Shown piece after piece: positions 45,659-56,517 of a DNA stretch of 64,000 nucleotides. This DNA is from Antilocapra americana. Its lineage: Eukaryota > Chordata > Mammalia > Artiodactyla > Antilocapridae. The stretch lies in contig ML660777.1 of assembly GCA_007570785.1 (NCBI GenBank), positions 936,363-1,000,362 of the forward strand, written 5' to 3'. The translations under genes were made by a program, and so were the position numbers. How positions within the stretch are numbered: the first letter of the stretch is position 1; each line of letters begins with the position of its first letter. The notes beneath the pieces are model-generated. The model did not search any database, had not been told where the DNA came from, and was given only the letters and a program-made list of their open reading frames with translations.

Positions 45659-46927
45659 GGGGGGACCTTAGAGAGTACCTCATTCAGTCATTCTAAAGAA
45701 AAAAGAAAAGCACTATCATCTGGAAAGCTCCAGAACCATCTCCATTTTCCCTTTCCTGGCCACTGGTACATATTCCCAGACAGACCATCAAGACCGCATG
45801 GAAACACTGCTGCTAACAAGGTCCTAGGAAAGAAAAACGACTGAGGCTCACAGACCGAATTAAACATCTTCATTTTGGAGGTAAAGAAATGTAAGCTAAG
45901 GAGGTTCACGTGACTCAACAGTACTGACCACTGAACTTTTTGGAGACTCCCTCCAGACCCAGGTCCCCTGTCCCTCCCAGCAACCCACACGGCCCTGCCT
46001 GACTGTTGCACTTACCCAGTGAGAAGGCATTTGTGTCAGTCTATGTGTCAAAGGAAGCTCTGTGCCAGAGTTGCAAGGTCATGGTTTCCCTTGACAAAAT
46101 TTAACTTTCCACTAAGGAATGTAAAATCCCACTTGCTTTCAGCTTCTCAAGGGACTGGGTGACCAGCCACCCTGGAGAGTAATGGCCCTGGTGGCTCTGG
46201 CTTGCCCCAACACCCACCAGAGGCTGGGTAGGTCAAGGCAGCATGAAGAAGCAGAGAATGGGAAACAGAAGCTAGTTCACCAGTCTTTTGACAAAGACAT
46301 GACCCGCTACTTTGGTTCACTATTGCTGCCTTGACCTCCATGGAAGGCAAGTGAGACCCAGAGACAAATCTGTGGCCAGACTACTGGGCCACGAAAGGGA
46401 GAGAGGCTCTAGCAGCAGGCCCAGTGTATGCCTGGTTCTGTGATCATTTGAAAAGGTAGACTGATGTGGATTATAGTCTAGTCCTAGACCAGCTGGCCAT
46501 CCTAGAGAGGGATCTGTGTCATACTCCTTCTCTTACAACTGTGTTCATTTTGGGAATGCAAGATGTGTGTGTCTAGGGTGGGGAGGAACATGGATAAATT
46601 CAAAATAGAGAAAAGCAGGCTGTGCAAAGAATGCCTTTTTCAGATGGTTTCTAGGAAGCAGAAGAGAGGCTAAGAAGTAGTGTGTGTATTGTTAACAGGA
46701 TAAATGACTGGGGAGTGTTGGCTGCTGACAAGCCCTCATCAGTTTGAAGGTGAGGGTGACAAGATAAGCCACAAAAATACTGCTTCAGTAATTTCACACT
46801 TCTTGGGTAGAATGGTTCATTCAAATAGAAGCAAGCCATGAATGAATCTGCATATTCCACTGGTGTGTGTGTGTATGCCAGAAGAAAAGGGGATCTGAGA
46901 GAAGCAAAGAATAAGGCGAGAAAATTG
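45659..46927. other. Mostly unique intronic DNA
   Basis: A faint MIR-like patch near 45850-45930 (GGTAAAGAAATGTAAGCTAAGGAGG). Otherwise nothing recognised. Confidence 0.45.
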
Positions 46928-46985
46928 ACATTTGTTGAAATCAAATGCCAGGCCTTGAGTTAGACAAGTACTTTATAAAACTCTG

Positions 46986-47176
46986 TGCTTAGTCACTCAG
47001 TCACATCCGACTCTTTGCAACCCCTTGCTGTAGCCTGCCGGCTCCTCTGCCCATGGGGATTCTCCAGACAAGAACACTGGGGTGGGTTGCCATGCCCTCC
47101 TCCAGGGGATCTTCTGAACCCAGGTCTCTCTCATTGCAGGCAGATTCTTTACCATCTGAGTCACCAGAGTAATCCC
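46986..47176 (-). mobile_element. Bov-tA SINE, left arm of palindrome
   Basis: GTGCTTAGTCACTCAGTCACATCC to CCATCTGAGTCACCAGAGTAATCCC. Its head faces the next copy. Confidence 0.9.
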
Positions 47177-47183
47177 ATCATAT

Positions 47184-47400
47184 GGGGCTTCCCTGGTGGT
47201 ACAGTGGTAAAGGATCTGCCTTCCAATGCAGGAGATGCAGGTTCGATCCCTGGGTTGGAAGATCCCCTGGAGAAGGAAATGGCAACCCACTCCAATATTC
47301 TTGCCTGGAAGATCTCATGGAGAGAGAAGCCAGCAGGCTGTATTGTCCATGGAGCCACAAAAGAGTTGGATACAACTTAGTGACTAAACAACAAACAACA
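47184..47400 (+). mobile_element. Bov-tA SINE, right arm of palindrome
   Basis: GGGGCTTCCCTGGTGGTACAGTGG to GGATACAACTTAGTGACTAAACAAC. Only about seven bases (ATCATAT) separate its head from the head of the left arm. Confidence 0.9.
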
Positions 47401-48075
47401 TGGATTAAAATGCCTCAGGTTTTGAGAAGATAAGAACATTGCCCGCGTTCTCCCAATTAAGAAGTGGAAACACAGTCGTTCAGACCCAGATCCCTGCTCT
47501 AAAACTTGTACTTTTTCTAGTATCTGATGTTTCTGACCCACAGAAAGCTTTCAGTGAATATATGCTGAATGACTGAACAAAAGTTTATATGTTTCAGAAT
47601 ACTTTCATTTTATTTTCATAAGACTGTGAAAGTCATACTCACTGAACTAGAAAAAAAAAATCAATGATGTTTCCAGAAATGCATTACAGTTTAATGCAAG
47701 TGGTTATTTAAATCATCTATCAATGAATAAAATCAGAATTACTTAATCAAGGCCATAACTTAAGGTCATGTCTGTGTCTTTCAGTAAACAAGGTCAATGG
47801 GTTTATGCACTGAGCCTTAATTTTATGATCTATTATTCTGCCATTCTAGGTTAAAATCCATTCAGTCACTATTTCAAAAACCACATCATCTTATGGTCTC
47901 ACCTCCTTACAGTCACGGTTGAAATGTACCAGCTAGTTTAATACAAATTGCTACTTAAGGAAGACATTGACCCAGAGCAAGAGACAAACTGCTATTCTGC
48001 AAATCCCCGAAAACAACTGGTTTAGCGTTCAGGAAAATGACAAGAAACAAGAAGTATGCATTGAGTTTTCATACA

Positions 48076-48124
48076 TAGTACTAAATGTAAAGTGTTAATA
48101 CAGTAGTACTAAATGTAAAGTGTT
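48076..48124. repeat. 21-base direct repeat, period 28
   Basis: TAGTACTAAATGTAAAGTGT plus T occurs at 48076-48096 and 48104-48124 without mismatch. Confidence 0.9.
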
Positions 48125-48240
48125 TACTATTCAAAGTCATCCATAACCATAAAACAAGACCCCCAAGATTCTTTTAAAGAGGCCTTTGTGTTCAGTCGCT
48201 AGAAATTTATTTAGGTTTTACTCTATACCCAGACACTGTA

Positions 48241-49870
48241 CTTGAAACTCAAAACAAAAAAAGCTAATTCAGGTAAAAAATGGACAAAGAGTGTGAGTAG
48301 ACATTTTTCCAAGGAAGATACATATATGGCCCAAAAGCACAGGAAAAGATGTCCAACATCACTAATCATTAGGAAGGTACCAAAAAAAAAAAAAAAGCCA
48401 CAATAAGATACCTCTTCATACCCATTAGGATGTCTACAATCAAAATAATGGGAAATAACAAGTGTTGGTAAAGCTGAAGAAAAACTGGAACTCATAAACT
48501 GTGGGTGGTGATATACAATGGTGCAGCCACTGTGGAAAACAACTTGGCAGTTCCTCAATAAATTAAACATAGAATTATCATATGACCTAGTAATTTACTC
48601 CAATGTATATACTTATGGCAGAAAGTGAAGAACTAAAGAGCCTCTTGAAAGTGAAAGAGGAGAGTGAAAAAATTGGCTTAAAACTCAACATTCAAAAAAC
48701 TAAGATCGTGGCATCCGATCCCATCACTTCATGGCAAATAGATGGGAAAACAATGGAAGCAGATTTTATTTGGGGGGGCTCTAAAATCACTGCAGATGGT
48801 GAGTGCAGCCATGAAATTAAAAGACACTTGCTCCTTGGAAGAAAAGCTATGACCAACCTAGATAGCATATTAAAAAGCAGAGACATGACTTTGCCAACAA
48901 AGGTCCATCTAGTCAAAGCTATGGTTTTTCTAGTAGCCATATATGGATGCAAGAGTTGGACTATAAAGAAAACTGAGTGCCAAAGAACTGATGCTTTTGA
49001 ACTGTGGTGTTGGAGAAGACTCTTGAGAATCCCATGGACTGCAAAGAGATCAAACCAGTCAATCGTAAAGGAAATCAGTTCTGAATATTCAATGGAAGGG
49101 CTGATGCTGAAGCTGAAACTCCAATACTTTGGCCATCTGATGCAAAGAACTGGAAAAGACCCTGATGCTGGGAAAGATTTGAAGGCGGGAGGAGAAGGGG
49201 ATGACAGAGGATGAGATGGTTGGATGGCATCATCAACTCAATGGACATGAGTTTGAGTAAGCTCTGGGAGTTGGTGATGGACGGGGAAGCCTGGTGTGCT
49301 GCAGTCCAAAGGGTCGCAAAGGGTAGTACACAACTGAGCAGCTGAACTGAACTGAACTGACATACTTAAAAGAACAGAAAATAGATGTTCATACAAAAAC
49401 TTATACACCAAAGTTCACAGCAGCCTTATGCACAATAGTCAAAAGAAACAACTGAAATGTTGAAAAATAGATGAGTGGATAAACAAAATGTGGTATATCC
49501 ATACAATGGAATATTACTCAGTCATAGAATAAGTAGTGATACAGACTACAATATGAATGAACCTTGACAGCAATGTTCTAAGTAAAATAAGCCAATCACA
49601 AAAGACCACACATTATGTGATTTCACTTCTATGAAATGTCCCTTAGAGGCAAATCTATAGAGAATGAAAATAGATTAGCCCTTAGTTCCTAAGGGCTTGG
49701 GGAAATGAAGGAATAGTGAGGTGATAATTAAAGCGAACAAGGATTTTCTTTTTGGTGATGCAAATGTTCTAGAAGTAACTCTAGCAATGGTTTCACTTAC
49801 CTAGGAATACTCTAAAAACAATTAAACGCTATTACATTTTAAGTGAGTGAATTAAAACTCAATAGCATAT
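48241..49870 (+). mobile_element. L1 (L1MA-like) 3' part, split by BovB
   Basis: CAAAGAGTGTGAGTAGACATTTTTCC, CCAACATCACTAATCATTAGG, TGGTGCAGCCACTGTGGAAAACAAC before the break; CACAGCAGCCTTATGCACAATAGTC, AATGTGGTATATCCATACAATGGAATATTACTCAG, GAATGAACCTTGACAGC after it. A short L2-like scrap precedes it (48195-48240). Confidence 0.88.
48616..49361 (+). mobile_element. BovB LINE nested in L1, with target-site duplication
   Basis: Starts TGGCAGAAAGTGAAGAACTAAAG and ends CTGAACTGAACTGAACTGA. The 7-base ATACTTA flanks it at 48609-48615 and 49362-49368, splitting the L1 motif exactly. The open frame 48603-49214 shows [45 protein letters not shown] and [10 protein letters not shown]. It is 5'-truncated just after the YADD region. 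Confidence 0.93.
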
Positions 49871-51834
49871 ACTGAAATATGCTTCATTTGGAACTTTCTT
49901 GCACAATAGTTGTTACATTGTTTTGACTTCTGCAACAAGAATTTGGTGAAATTCCAGTGTTCTGTCCCCATTTCTGATAAATAAAAGGGTTTATGTATGT
50001 CATTCTTTGCTTAAAGTTGTTTCTGTAATGAAAATAAATATAGGTAAGACAAAACTTATTTGTGGCCAAGTCTTAGCTTCTTCCTAAAAAACAGCAAGTT
50101 TTTAGTAGCTAATCATTCTAGTAGCTGCAGTTTGTCAGATAAGATGCCTTTTCCCTGTCCATCACTGACCTGTTCAGTGCAGCTGCAGGAAAAGCTACAG
50201 TTTCTGCTCCTGCTGTTTCCCTCTAGGGAAGCAAAAGATACTATTTCTTTGGGGACTCAAAAATCTTGAGCACTTTCATTCTAGTTTCTCAAGTACAAAA
50301 CCAACTAGTGTTTTAAACTTGGATCAATGACAGGGAATTTGAAAAAAGACAGTATCCAGATAATACCTATTTATCTGTAGTTTAAAACAACTCATACTGA
50401 GATGAGTCTACATTAAAAATAGTTTACAAGACAGAATGCTTTTCACTATTCATGCTGTGTGTTTACAGAACAGTCTGCCATAGCTGAATTCCATTTTCTA
50501 TCTTCCTCTAAAACAGTGCTACTGTGTCCCCAACCAACCCTATAAAGATAAACTTGCAGCTATGAACAAGAATGTCATTTTATTTTTATGTCAACAGTTT
50601 CTATTGATAACATCATATTTTATGCATTCATTTCCTAGATTACTGTCTAGGGGCTGGGGTATTATATTTAAACTATATATGATGTGCAGGATGAAACTTA
50701 ATTTGACTTTTAAGGTTTAGAGAAACTATTTTGCAACAAGTCTGGACCTTAATTTTCACATTTTCTTTTAAATTCATTTAAACTTAGATACTTTCAAGTC
50801 AATAAAGTTACATCTTTTTCTTTCATTTTTGACACAAAATTGCCATGCTCAATATAATCTACATATCGGGACTGGCAATTCTGAAAACTAGAGTAGTATA
50901 TTTCGGTTTAAAATAGTGTAAGTTAAAAATGGAAAGGAAAGCCTATCAACTTGAGATCAATCCAACAGATTTAGTTCCCATAAAGGCTAAATCACATATC
51001 CAAGTCTTGACGATAAATCATCAGAGTTTGCCGGTTGTACGGGATCAGTAGTAAGCCATCTGGCTTATTCAGTTTACATCTATGTAACGAGTGTTATTCC
51101 AAGTTTTTGATATTTCCACAGCTCATAAGTAATGAGCCTACTGGCAGAGGCTGCATCATAATCTAATTTCTACGGGAGATTTCATTTGATTTTGGTTGAT
51201 TTTCTACAACAAGTCAAAGTCTGAATGCCACTTCAAAATAAATGTAATAATTTCAGTGAACTGCACAGACCATGGTCTCCAAGTTTAAGTGTAGCAATTT
51301 GCTGTATTCATGTCTACTGACTCCACTGTGTGTTTATGCTCTCCTTCCTCCACCCATTTCAAGGAGGTAAAGAAGCAAGACAAGAGTTCTCTCTGCATAA
51401 CTTTCCTCTCCCTCACACTTTCCTTTTTATTTATAAATCTGCTGCAGCAAAAATCATGTCTAAAAAGAACAGGCTTTGCCCTTCCCCAAACTGCCTAGGA
51501 AAAAAGAAGCTGTTTGACCCCAGTTCTTGTGAGAAGAAGAAGCATATTTACTGACTCCCCTTTTTCCCTCCACACTATGCTTTCTGGTTGCCCCCTTCAT
51601 CTCATTCCGTGCATCTCCTAACCTCAGACAGTCAAAAGCCAGCTGGGACTACAGCTGCTGGCTGCTCTTCCTCTTGCAACAATGGGACGCATGCAGCAAA
51701 GTCGAGGTGTTTTTAAAAGTTGAAGTTTAAAAATGAAACCATGTAAATCGCTTTTAAAATATTTTATAAATCGCTTCTCTCACTCTCATCACCTCTCTCT
51801 CAGATACATAGAGAACGTCCCGAAGCAATGTCTG
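49871..51834. other. Unique AT-rich intronic DNA
   Basis: One of the longest repeat-poor stretches in the window. Small frames (50060-50269, 51310-51554) have no known domain. Confidence 0.5.
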
Positions 51835-52035
51835 ACCCTAGAACAATATTCACGAACTGAGACTGGCATCGGAATTACCTGGAAGACTTACTAAAACAGA
51901 GTCTGGGGTCCCACGCCTAGACTGTTTCATTCAGTAGGTCTGAGATGAGACCTGAGAATCTGTACTTGTAACAAGTGACCAGGTGATGCCAATGCTGTGG
52001 GTCCAGAGATCATACACTGAGAACTACTGGCCTAG
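51835..52035 (+). mobile_element. MER5-like hAT element
   Basis: GACTGGCATCGGAATTACCTGG, AGTCTGGGGTCCCACGCCTAGACTG, TCATTCAGTAGGTCTGAGATGAG, AGTGACCAGGTGATGCCAATGC, ACACTGAGAACTACTGG. Confidence 0.75.
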
Positions 52036-52038
52036 ACA

Positions 52039-52262
52039 GGGGCTTCTCAGATGGCACAGCATGGTAAAGAATCCACCTGCCAATGCAGGAGATGCAAGAG
52101 ACATGGTTCGATCCCTTGGTCAGGAAGATCCGCTAAAGTTAGAAATGGCTGCCCACTCCAGTCTTCTTGCATGGAAAAGTCCATGGACAGAGGAGCCTGG
52201 CGAGCAACAGTCCATGGCGTCTCAAAGAGCTGGACACAGCTGAGCAACTGAGCATGCACACA
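52039..52262 (+). mobile_element. Bov-tA SINE
   Basis: GGGGCTTCTCAGATGGCACAGCATGG to CGTCTCAAAGAGCTGGACACAGCTGAGCAAC; inserted next to the MER5-like element. Confidence 0.88.
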
Positions 52263-52604
52263 CAGCTTAAACAGAGAATGAATGCTAAAGAAAGAGAGAG
52301 AGAAATTAAAAATTTAAGATTCCAATTCACCTCACCTCCAACTGTGGAACTCTGGGAGAGTTCAGCTGCCTAGTTCATGGAGGTGGCATCTTGGGGATGA
52401 ATAACAGGAAGGTGGAGTTGAGAGCAGGCCTGCCGCTTGAATGGTTTCCCTTCTCTGCTGGCCCCTCAAGATACTCAAAGTATCAAGAAAAGGAAAATGA
52501 AATAATAGAAATAAAAATGATCACTTTTTTGACCGGTCGGTTCTTTAGCACCCCACTTGCATCTCGGCTCTATTTTCTTTTTCTCTTAAACTGCTTGTAG
52601 CGTT

Positions 52605-52820
52605 AATGTGTGGGCACTTGGTTCAACCAGACGTGGTTCAAGTCTTGCCGTACTTACTCTGTGTCTTTCAACAAGTCAGTGAACTTCTTTACCCTCCTTT
52701 CCACCTTATCAAAAATAGGGCTAACAGCTGTACCTAATCTATGATATTTCTGTGCTAATACAATTTCTTTCTGCATGTACATTAACTGGCACATACACAG
52801 TATATGTTAGCTTTTGTCAT
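52605..52820 (+). mobile_element. MIR SINE, diverged
   Basis: GGTTCAAGTCTTGCCGTACTTACTCTGTGTCTTTCAACAAGTCAGTGAACTTC and AACTGGCACATACACAGTATATGTTAGC follow MIR sense. Confidence 0.6.
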
Positions 52821-54299
52821 AAATGGTCCTATTTCTTCCCTGTGAGAACATTCAGTGTTCAGTAGGTTACAGATCACACTACCTATTTGATACAATAGGT
52901 ACAAGTATCACTTCCACAGATGTTTATTTAGTAGCTGCTATGTGTCAGATGTAATATATTATAGAAGTTTATTAAAAATAATACTGTCAAGAAAAATATT
53001 GCTAAAAATAATATTTTTATTTGGAAAATTTTGACTTCATATGAACTTATATTTAAGAAAAATACTTGCCTCCAAAATTGGCTACCTAGGAAAATTGAGA
53101 GGATGTGTTTACTAACCACAATTTTGTTTTCACAGACACTAAAATAGTAGAATGGAGGAAACAAGGGGAGCATAATTCTGCAGATACCTTGGCCTTATAT
53201 TATTAAGGGTATATTTTAGACCCTCTTAAAGACCACAAGCCCACTTTTCCTGAAAATCATTATGTTTACATAACAAAACAACAGGGAACAAATTTGGCCA
53301 AGAGTTATCTTATTTTCAGCTCACAATGATGTCATTTTCAACCCATTACATCAGTCAGAAATTCAATGATGAGTTAGTAATAGGAGCAATATTCCATCCT
53401 TCAGTTCTTTCTGGTTCCCTGAGTGAATGCTTATGAATTCACCCTTTCACCAACAGAGCCCCCAGATTTATCAGGCTTCATTTCCTGGAGTACATAATGA
53501 AAGCTCATAAAATTCTGGATACCACACATATCTGACTGAATTTTCAAGCAGTTAACAGGCTAGATACTGAGGTTTCTTGATTTCAGCCTCACTTCATGCC
53601 TTTGATCCTTCCTCTTCCCAGATTTCCCCGCCCCAAGAAGGGTATGAAGGACATTTTAAGAGCTGAGTGGATGTGTTACAGGCAGTCTGGCCCAGGCCGG
53701 AATTCTACCTATGGAAAATACCCTGCCCAAAGCCAAGTGTTCCAGAGGACATCACAGGTGTCTTCCTTCCCTCTCCACTGTACTTTCCCTACATCACTGG
53801 CCTCTGTATTTTGCTTGAAAAGAACCTCAACAAAGAATTCGTTATCAGAGCTCATGGCGAAAGACCCCTAAGCTTCTCAATCACTTCCCTCCCTATGCCA
53901 GTTATTATAGCAGCGACTGTTGGTAATAATAGCAACCTGAGTGGCAGTAGCAGGAATCTGAGGGCCAATGGGGCTGTGAGACTTCCAAACATAGAACTCC
54001 CAGAGAAGAGAGTTGACTCTTTAGCAAAAGTACATATTACCCCAAACCCCCTAGGAAACCAGATGCTGAGGATTATTCTTTGGAAATCCACTTGGGCAAT
54101 ATTTTCCTCTAATTTTCTCTAAAGCATCTTACAAAAACCGTAGTTCCCCAAAGTTTCTACTGAAAGAGAAATGTAACTTTTAAAATCTGAACTTCTCTAC
54201 GCAGGAAGACAAAACATTGTTTTCTCTGCATGTACATTTCAAAACGCTCTAACACATCTGTCACTTTGCTGAAGTGGTTTTCTTCTAAAACGATCTGCT
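52821..54299. other. Unique DNA just inside UST intron 1
   Basis: Repeat-poor. A 151-codon plus frame (53667-54122) overlaps another (53596-53871). I recognise no domain and no splice signals that would make it an exon. An enhancer near the promoter is possible but nothing in the sequence proves one. Confidence 0.5.
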
Positions 54300-55079
54300 A
54301 TCTAGACCTGTGGCTTCTGCGAGCGACGAAGGGATTTTCGTGGGTGAGGTTGGCAGCCTCCAGCCGCCGGAGTCGTTTGGCTCACAGTTCCAGCGCTCGC
54401 GCTGGCTCGGGTCACACTGATGCCGGAAGTTCCCCGGGGGCTTTAGTTTATCCGCTTGGACGTTTGAGATGACCTGGGCCCGCTCAGCCTCTCCTCTTCC
54501 ACCCCAACCCCGCACCATCGAGACCTGCTCTGGCCACGGACTTGTGAGAGAGGAGCATCCTCCCTTAGCCAGGCGCGTAGCGGGGACCTGGGGTACGATC
54601 GCTGGGCCCTGGCACCCCCTCTCTCCGCGAACTGACCACCGAGCCGCAGATCACATCCTCTCTCTGGAGCCGCTCTTTTCGCAAGCTCCTTCCTCTCACC
54701 TCTCCAAAAACATAGGCAGCCTTGCTCCTATTAAACCAGGCACAACCTCCCCCAAAAGTTCAGACCTGAGACAAGCAAGCGCTATGGATCGTTCAGTCGA
54801 AGCAGGTCGATCCCTGCTACGGATAGCTAGGTGGGCAGGGGGTGCCCCAAGCACAAACCAGCTCACAGACAGCGCGGGAGCCTGCAAACTGCCCCTGGGC
54901 CACCCAGGCCAGGGGACAGGAGGAGATCTTGCCGGACAGAATTCGCAGAACCGGCCCCGGGGAGGAACTAATCCCACCCTCGCGATGCGGAGGGCTGGAC
55001 GGGACGGGACTGTGGTCACTAACAATGCCATGGACGGGCCGTCGCTGCCCCTAGCCTCTCCCCGCTCTGCCAGGCCTGA

Positions 55080-55081
<2 letters not shown>

Positions 55082-55128
<47 letters not shown>
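55082..55128. repeat. (AC)n microsatellite in UST intron 1
   Basis: About 23 uninterrupted AC units, some 340 bases inside the donor. On the UST transcript strand it is (TG)n. Confidence 0.95.
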
Positions 55129-55137
<9 letters not shown>

Positions 55138-55464
55138 GTACACACTTAACTCACACGCCAGCACTCCGCCCCAGACCAGGTGGCAGAGGCAGGGGGGAAG
55201 GTATGCGGCGACCGACCCCGGGGTACCTGCCGGGCAAGTCAACCTCGCGGCGTCCCCCTCCTCCCGCCTCTGCGCAGACAGACAGAAGGACGCGCGGGAG
55301 GCAGCAAGCGCTCAGGGCCGCCTCACGGATGCTCGCGGGCGTCCTACCTGGGGAGCCTCGACGAGGCGGCGGCGGGGGCAGCGCCAAAGTACTCGGCGCG
55401 CCCGGCTCCCCTCTCCATCCCAGCCCCGGCATAACTTCGCGCCGCCCTCGCTCCAGCCTTCCTT

Positions 55465-55470
55465 CCTTAC
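55465..55470 (-). promoter_or_regulatory. UST: 5' splice donor of UST exon 1
   Basis: On the minus strand the exon ends CTGG and is followed by GTAAGG, a near-consensus U1 donor. The cut leaves one base of a Gly codon (phase 1). The known protein context after DLRQYL (Gly next) agrees with splicing here. Confidence 0.9.
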
Positions 55471-55726
55471 CCAGATACTGCCGCAGGTCGAGCAGGAAGC
55501 GCGGGGGTCCCCCGCCGAGCTGATAGAAGAGGGAGCCCAGGCAGAAGACCAGCAGGGTGGCCATGCAGAAACCGTAGTCCCGGAGGGAGAAGTGCAGAAA
55601 GGGCAGCAGGGAGACCCGGCGCTTCCAGCTGCCCAGGCCCTGAGGGGCGCCCCCCAGAGGGGCCCCATGGGGCCAGGGATCCGCGCCGCCGCCGGGATGC
55701 TGCTGCTGCTGCTGCTTCTTCTTCAT
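55471..55726 (-). CDS. UST: UST first coding exon (uronyl 2-sulfotransferase), residues 1-85
   Basis: UST is a Golgi type II membrane enzyme that moves sulfate from PAPS to the 2-O position of uronic acid residues in dermatan and chondroitin sulfate. The frame reads 85 codons plus one base, starting MKKKQQQQQHPGGG. A basic, proline/glycine-rich cytosolic tail (about 1-50) includes SWKRR. A single membrane anchor follows at about 51-69 (YGFCMATLLVFCLGSLF), and a short luminal stem ends DLRQYL. I recognise this as the UST N-terminus from memory of the mammalian protein; the catalytic sulfotransferase domain is encoded by later exons outside the window. The start is chosen because an in-frame TGA lies 16 codons upstream (55774-55772), the ATG has G at -3 and A at +4, and the frame matches the family N-terminus. 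The exon ends CTGG/GTAAGG in phase 1. Reading on into the intron is open to 55151, but that extension is not protein-like. Five CAG codons encode the Gln run. Confidence 0.93.
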
Positions 55727-55791
55727 CGCCGGCTCCGCCGCCGCGCACAGCCTGCCCGTGCCAGGAAGAGGTCACCCATCCGCCTGCCCAT
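55723..55791 (-). other. Upstream ORF in UST leader, stop overlaps UST ATG
   Basis: An ATG at 55791 opens 22 codons (a second in-frame ATG lies at 55779) and ends in TGA at 55725-55723. That TGA shares bases with the UST start codon in the tetranucleotide ATGA. Both upstream ATGs have C at -3 and G at +4, a weak to moderate context. If the transcript starts upstream of 55791, ribosomes that translate this frame stop exactly on the UST start, which would favour reinitiation or leaky scanning. The peptide is arginine-rich and resembles nothing I know. The geometry is directly visible; translation is inference. Confidence 0.65.
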
Positions 55792-55887
55792 CCGAGGAGG
55801 AGAGCCCGGCCGGCCGGCTGCACACGGGCAGGGCCGCGCCGAGGGCAGCCCGGGTGTGGGGCGGGGAGGGGGCCGAAGTTGCCGGGC

Positions 55888-55908
55888 TCAGGAGACTTTC
55901 CTCGGCAT
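55888..55908 (-). other. Short six-codon upstream ORF in presumed UST leader
   Basis: ATG at 55908-55906 reads M-P-R-K-V-S and stops at TGA 55890-55888. It precedes the longer upstream ORF. It matters only if transcription starts above 55908, which this sequence does not prove. Confidence 0.45.
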
Positions 55909-56517
55909 GGTCCCCGCCGCCGCGGCCCGAGCGGCCGAGGTGCCCGTCCCCGGCTCCGCGGCGCTGCCCGCGCCCGGCCCGCTAGCGCCCCCGCGTCCCG
56001 CGCCCCGCAGCGCCTCGGGCTCGCTCGCGGCCGCCGGGGCTCGCCTCCAGCGCCAGCGTGGACCCCCCCGCCCCCGGCTTTGTGGCTGTCGGTCTCGGCG
56101 TGTTTTGTCCCGGCTCAGGCTCCTCTACAAAAACTGCAGGGAGGAACGGGAGGCGGACACCACCCCCTCGCTCCACCTCCTTGACAGGGGTTTTCCTCCT
56201 CTCCTCCCCTTTCTCCCTCCGGCTCTCCGCCTCGCTCTCTCCTCCCTCTTCCCCTCCCTCCCACGGCTCGGGTCGCCGGGTTGCTCTCGGGTGTCACGTT
56301 ACTGCCTCTCCCTGGAGGGGGGCGGGGGGGCGGCGATTATTCACAACAGGGAAGAAAGTTTCTGGGTGTGTGTGTGTCCGTTTTCTCCCCCTTCCTCCTT
56401 TCTCTCCAATCTGGCCTCGGTTCTTGCGCCACCAGCGACCTCTTGGGGGCCCCCGCTGACTTCCCTCTCGTACACAGTCACTGGCAGGAAGAGGCACGAC
56501 TTCTTTTAGTAAGATAT

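Larger units (their letters stand above)
46928..47520 (-). mobile_element. MIR SINE split by an inverted SINE pair
   Basis: Left part (46928-46983): ACATTTGTTGAAATCAAATGCCAGGCC. Right part (47402-47520): TGAGAAGATAAGAACATTGCCCGCG, AATTAAGAAGTGGAAACACAG, CAGACCCAGATCCCTGCTCTAAAACTTG. Together they read as MIR in reverse complement. Confidence 0.6.
1..55470 (-). other. UST: UST intron 1 (partial)
   Basis: The region downstream of the UST exon 1 donor on the minus strand runs to the window edge without a recognisable UST exon 2. I looked on the minus strand for the expected continuation (Gly-Asn-Ser stem region, then the PAPS-binding segment) and saw none. It is filled with the repeats listed separately. 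Gaps of 300-700 bases between listed repeats that have no entry of their own showed nothing recognisable to me. Confidence 0.8.
54300..56500. promoter_or_regulatory. UST: CpG island and promoter region of UST
   Basis: GC and CpG density rise sharply from about 54300, peak at 55150-56350 and fall off near 56500, in contrast to the AT-rich flanks. UST exon 1 sits inside. Several GC boxes are visible (for example the GGGGCGGGGGGGCGGCG stretch near 56319-56335), with a CCAAT at 56406-56410 and an ETS-like CCGGAAGT near 54423. I see no convincing TATA box at a fixed distance, so a dispersed CpG-island promoter is expected. The transcription start cannot be set from sequence alone; a leader of a few hundred bases would put it near 55950-56250. 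Long open frames here on both strands (54469-55149, 55592-56509, and minus 54696-55145) are what GC-rich DNA gives by chance. Confidence 0.8.

Noticed and set aside
53667..54122. 151-codon plus-strand frame
   Set aside because: No recognisable domain, no splice context, and another frame overlaps it; ordinary chance length for this composition.
54469..55149. 226-codon plus-strand open frame in the CpG island
   Set aside because: GC-rich DNA lacks stops by chance; the frame ends in the AC microsatellite (His/Thr repeat), has no known domain and lies antisense to UST intron 1.
55467..55823. 118-codon minus frame starting above the UST ATG
   Set aside because: Its start is GTG at 55823, not ATG, and it overlaps UST in another frame. 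Only the ATG-started upstream ORF in the leader is kept.
55592..56509. 305-codon plus-strand open frame, longest in the window
   Set aside because: It is antisense to UST exon 1 and its leader; composition is low-complexity Ala/Pro/Arg from GC-rich sequence.
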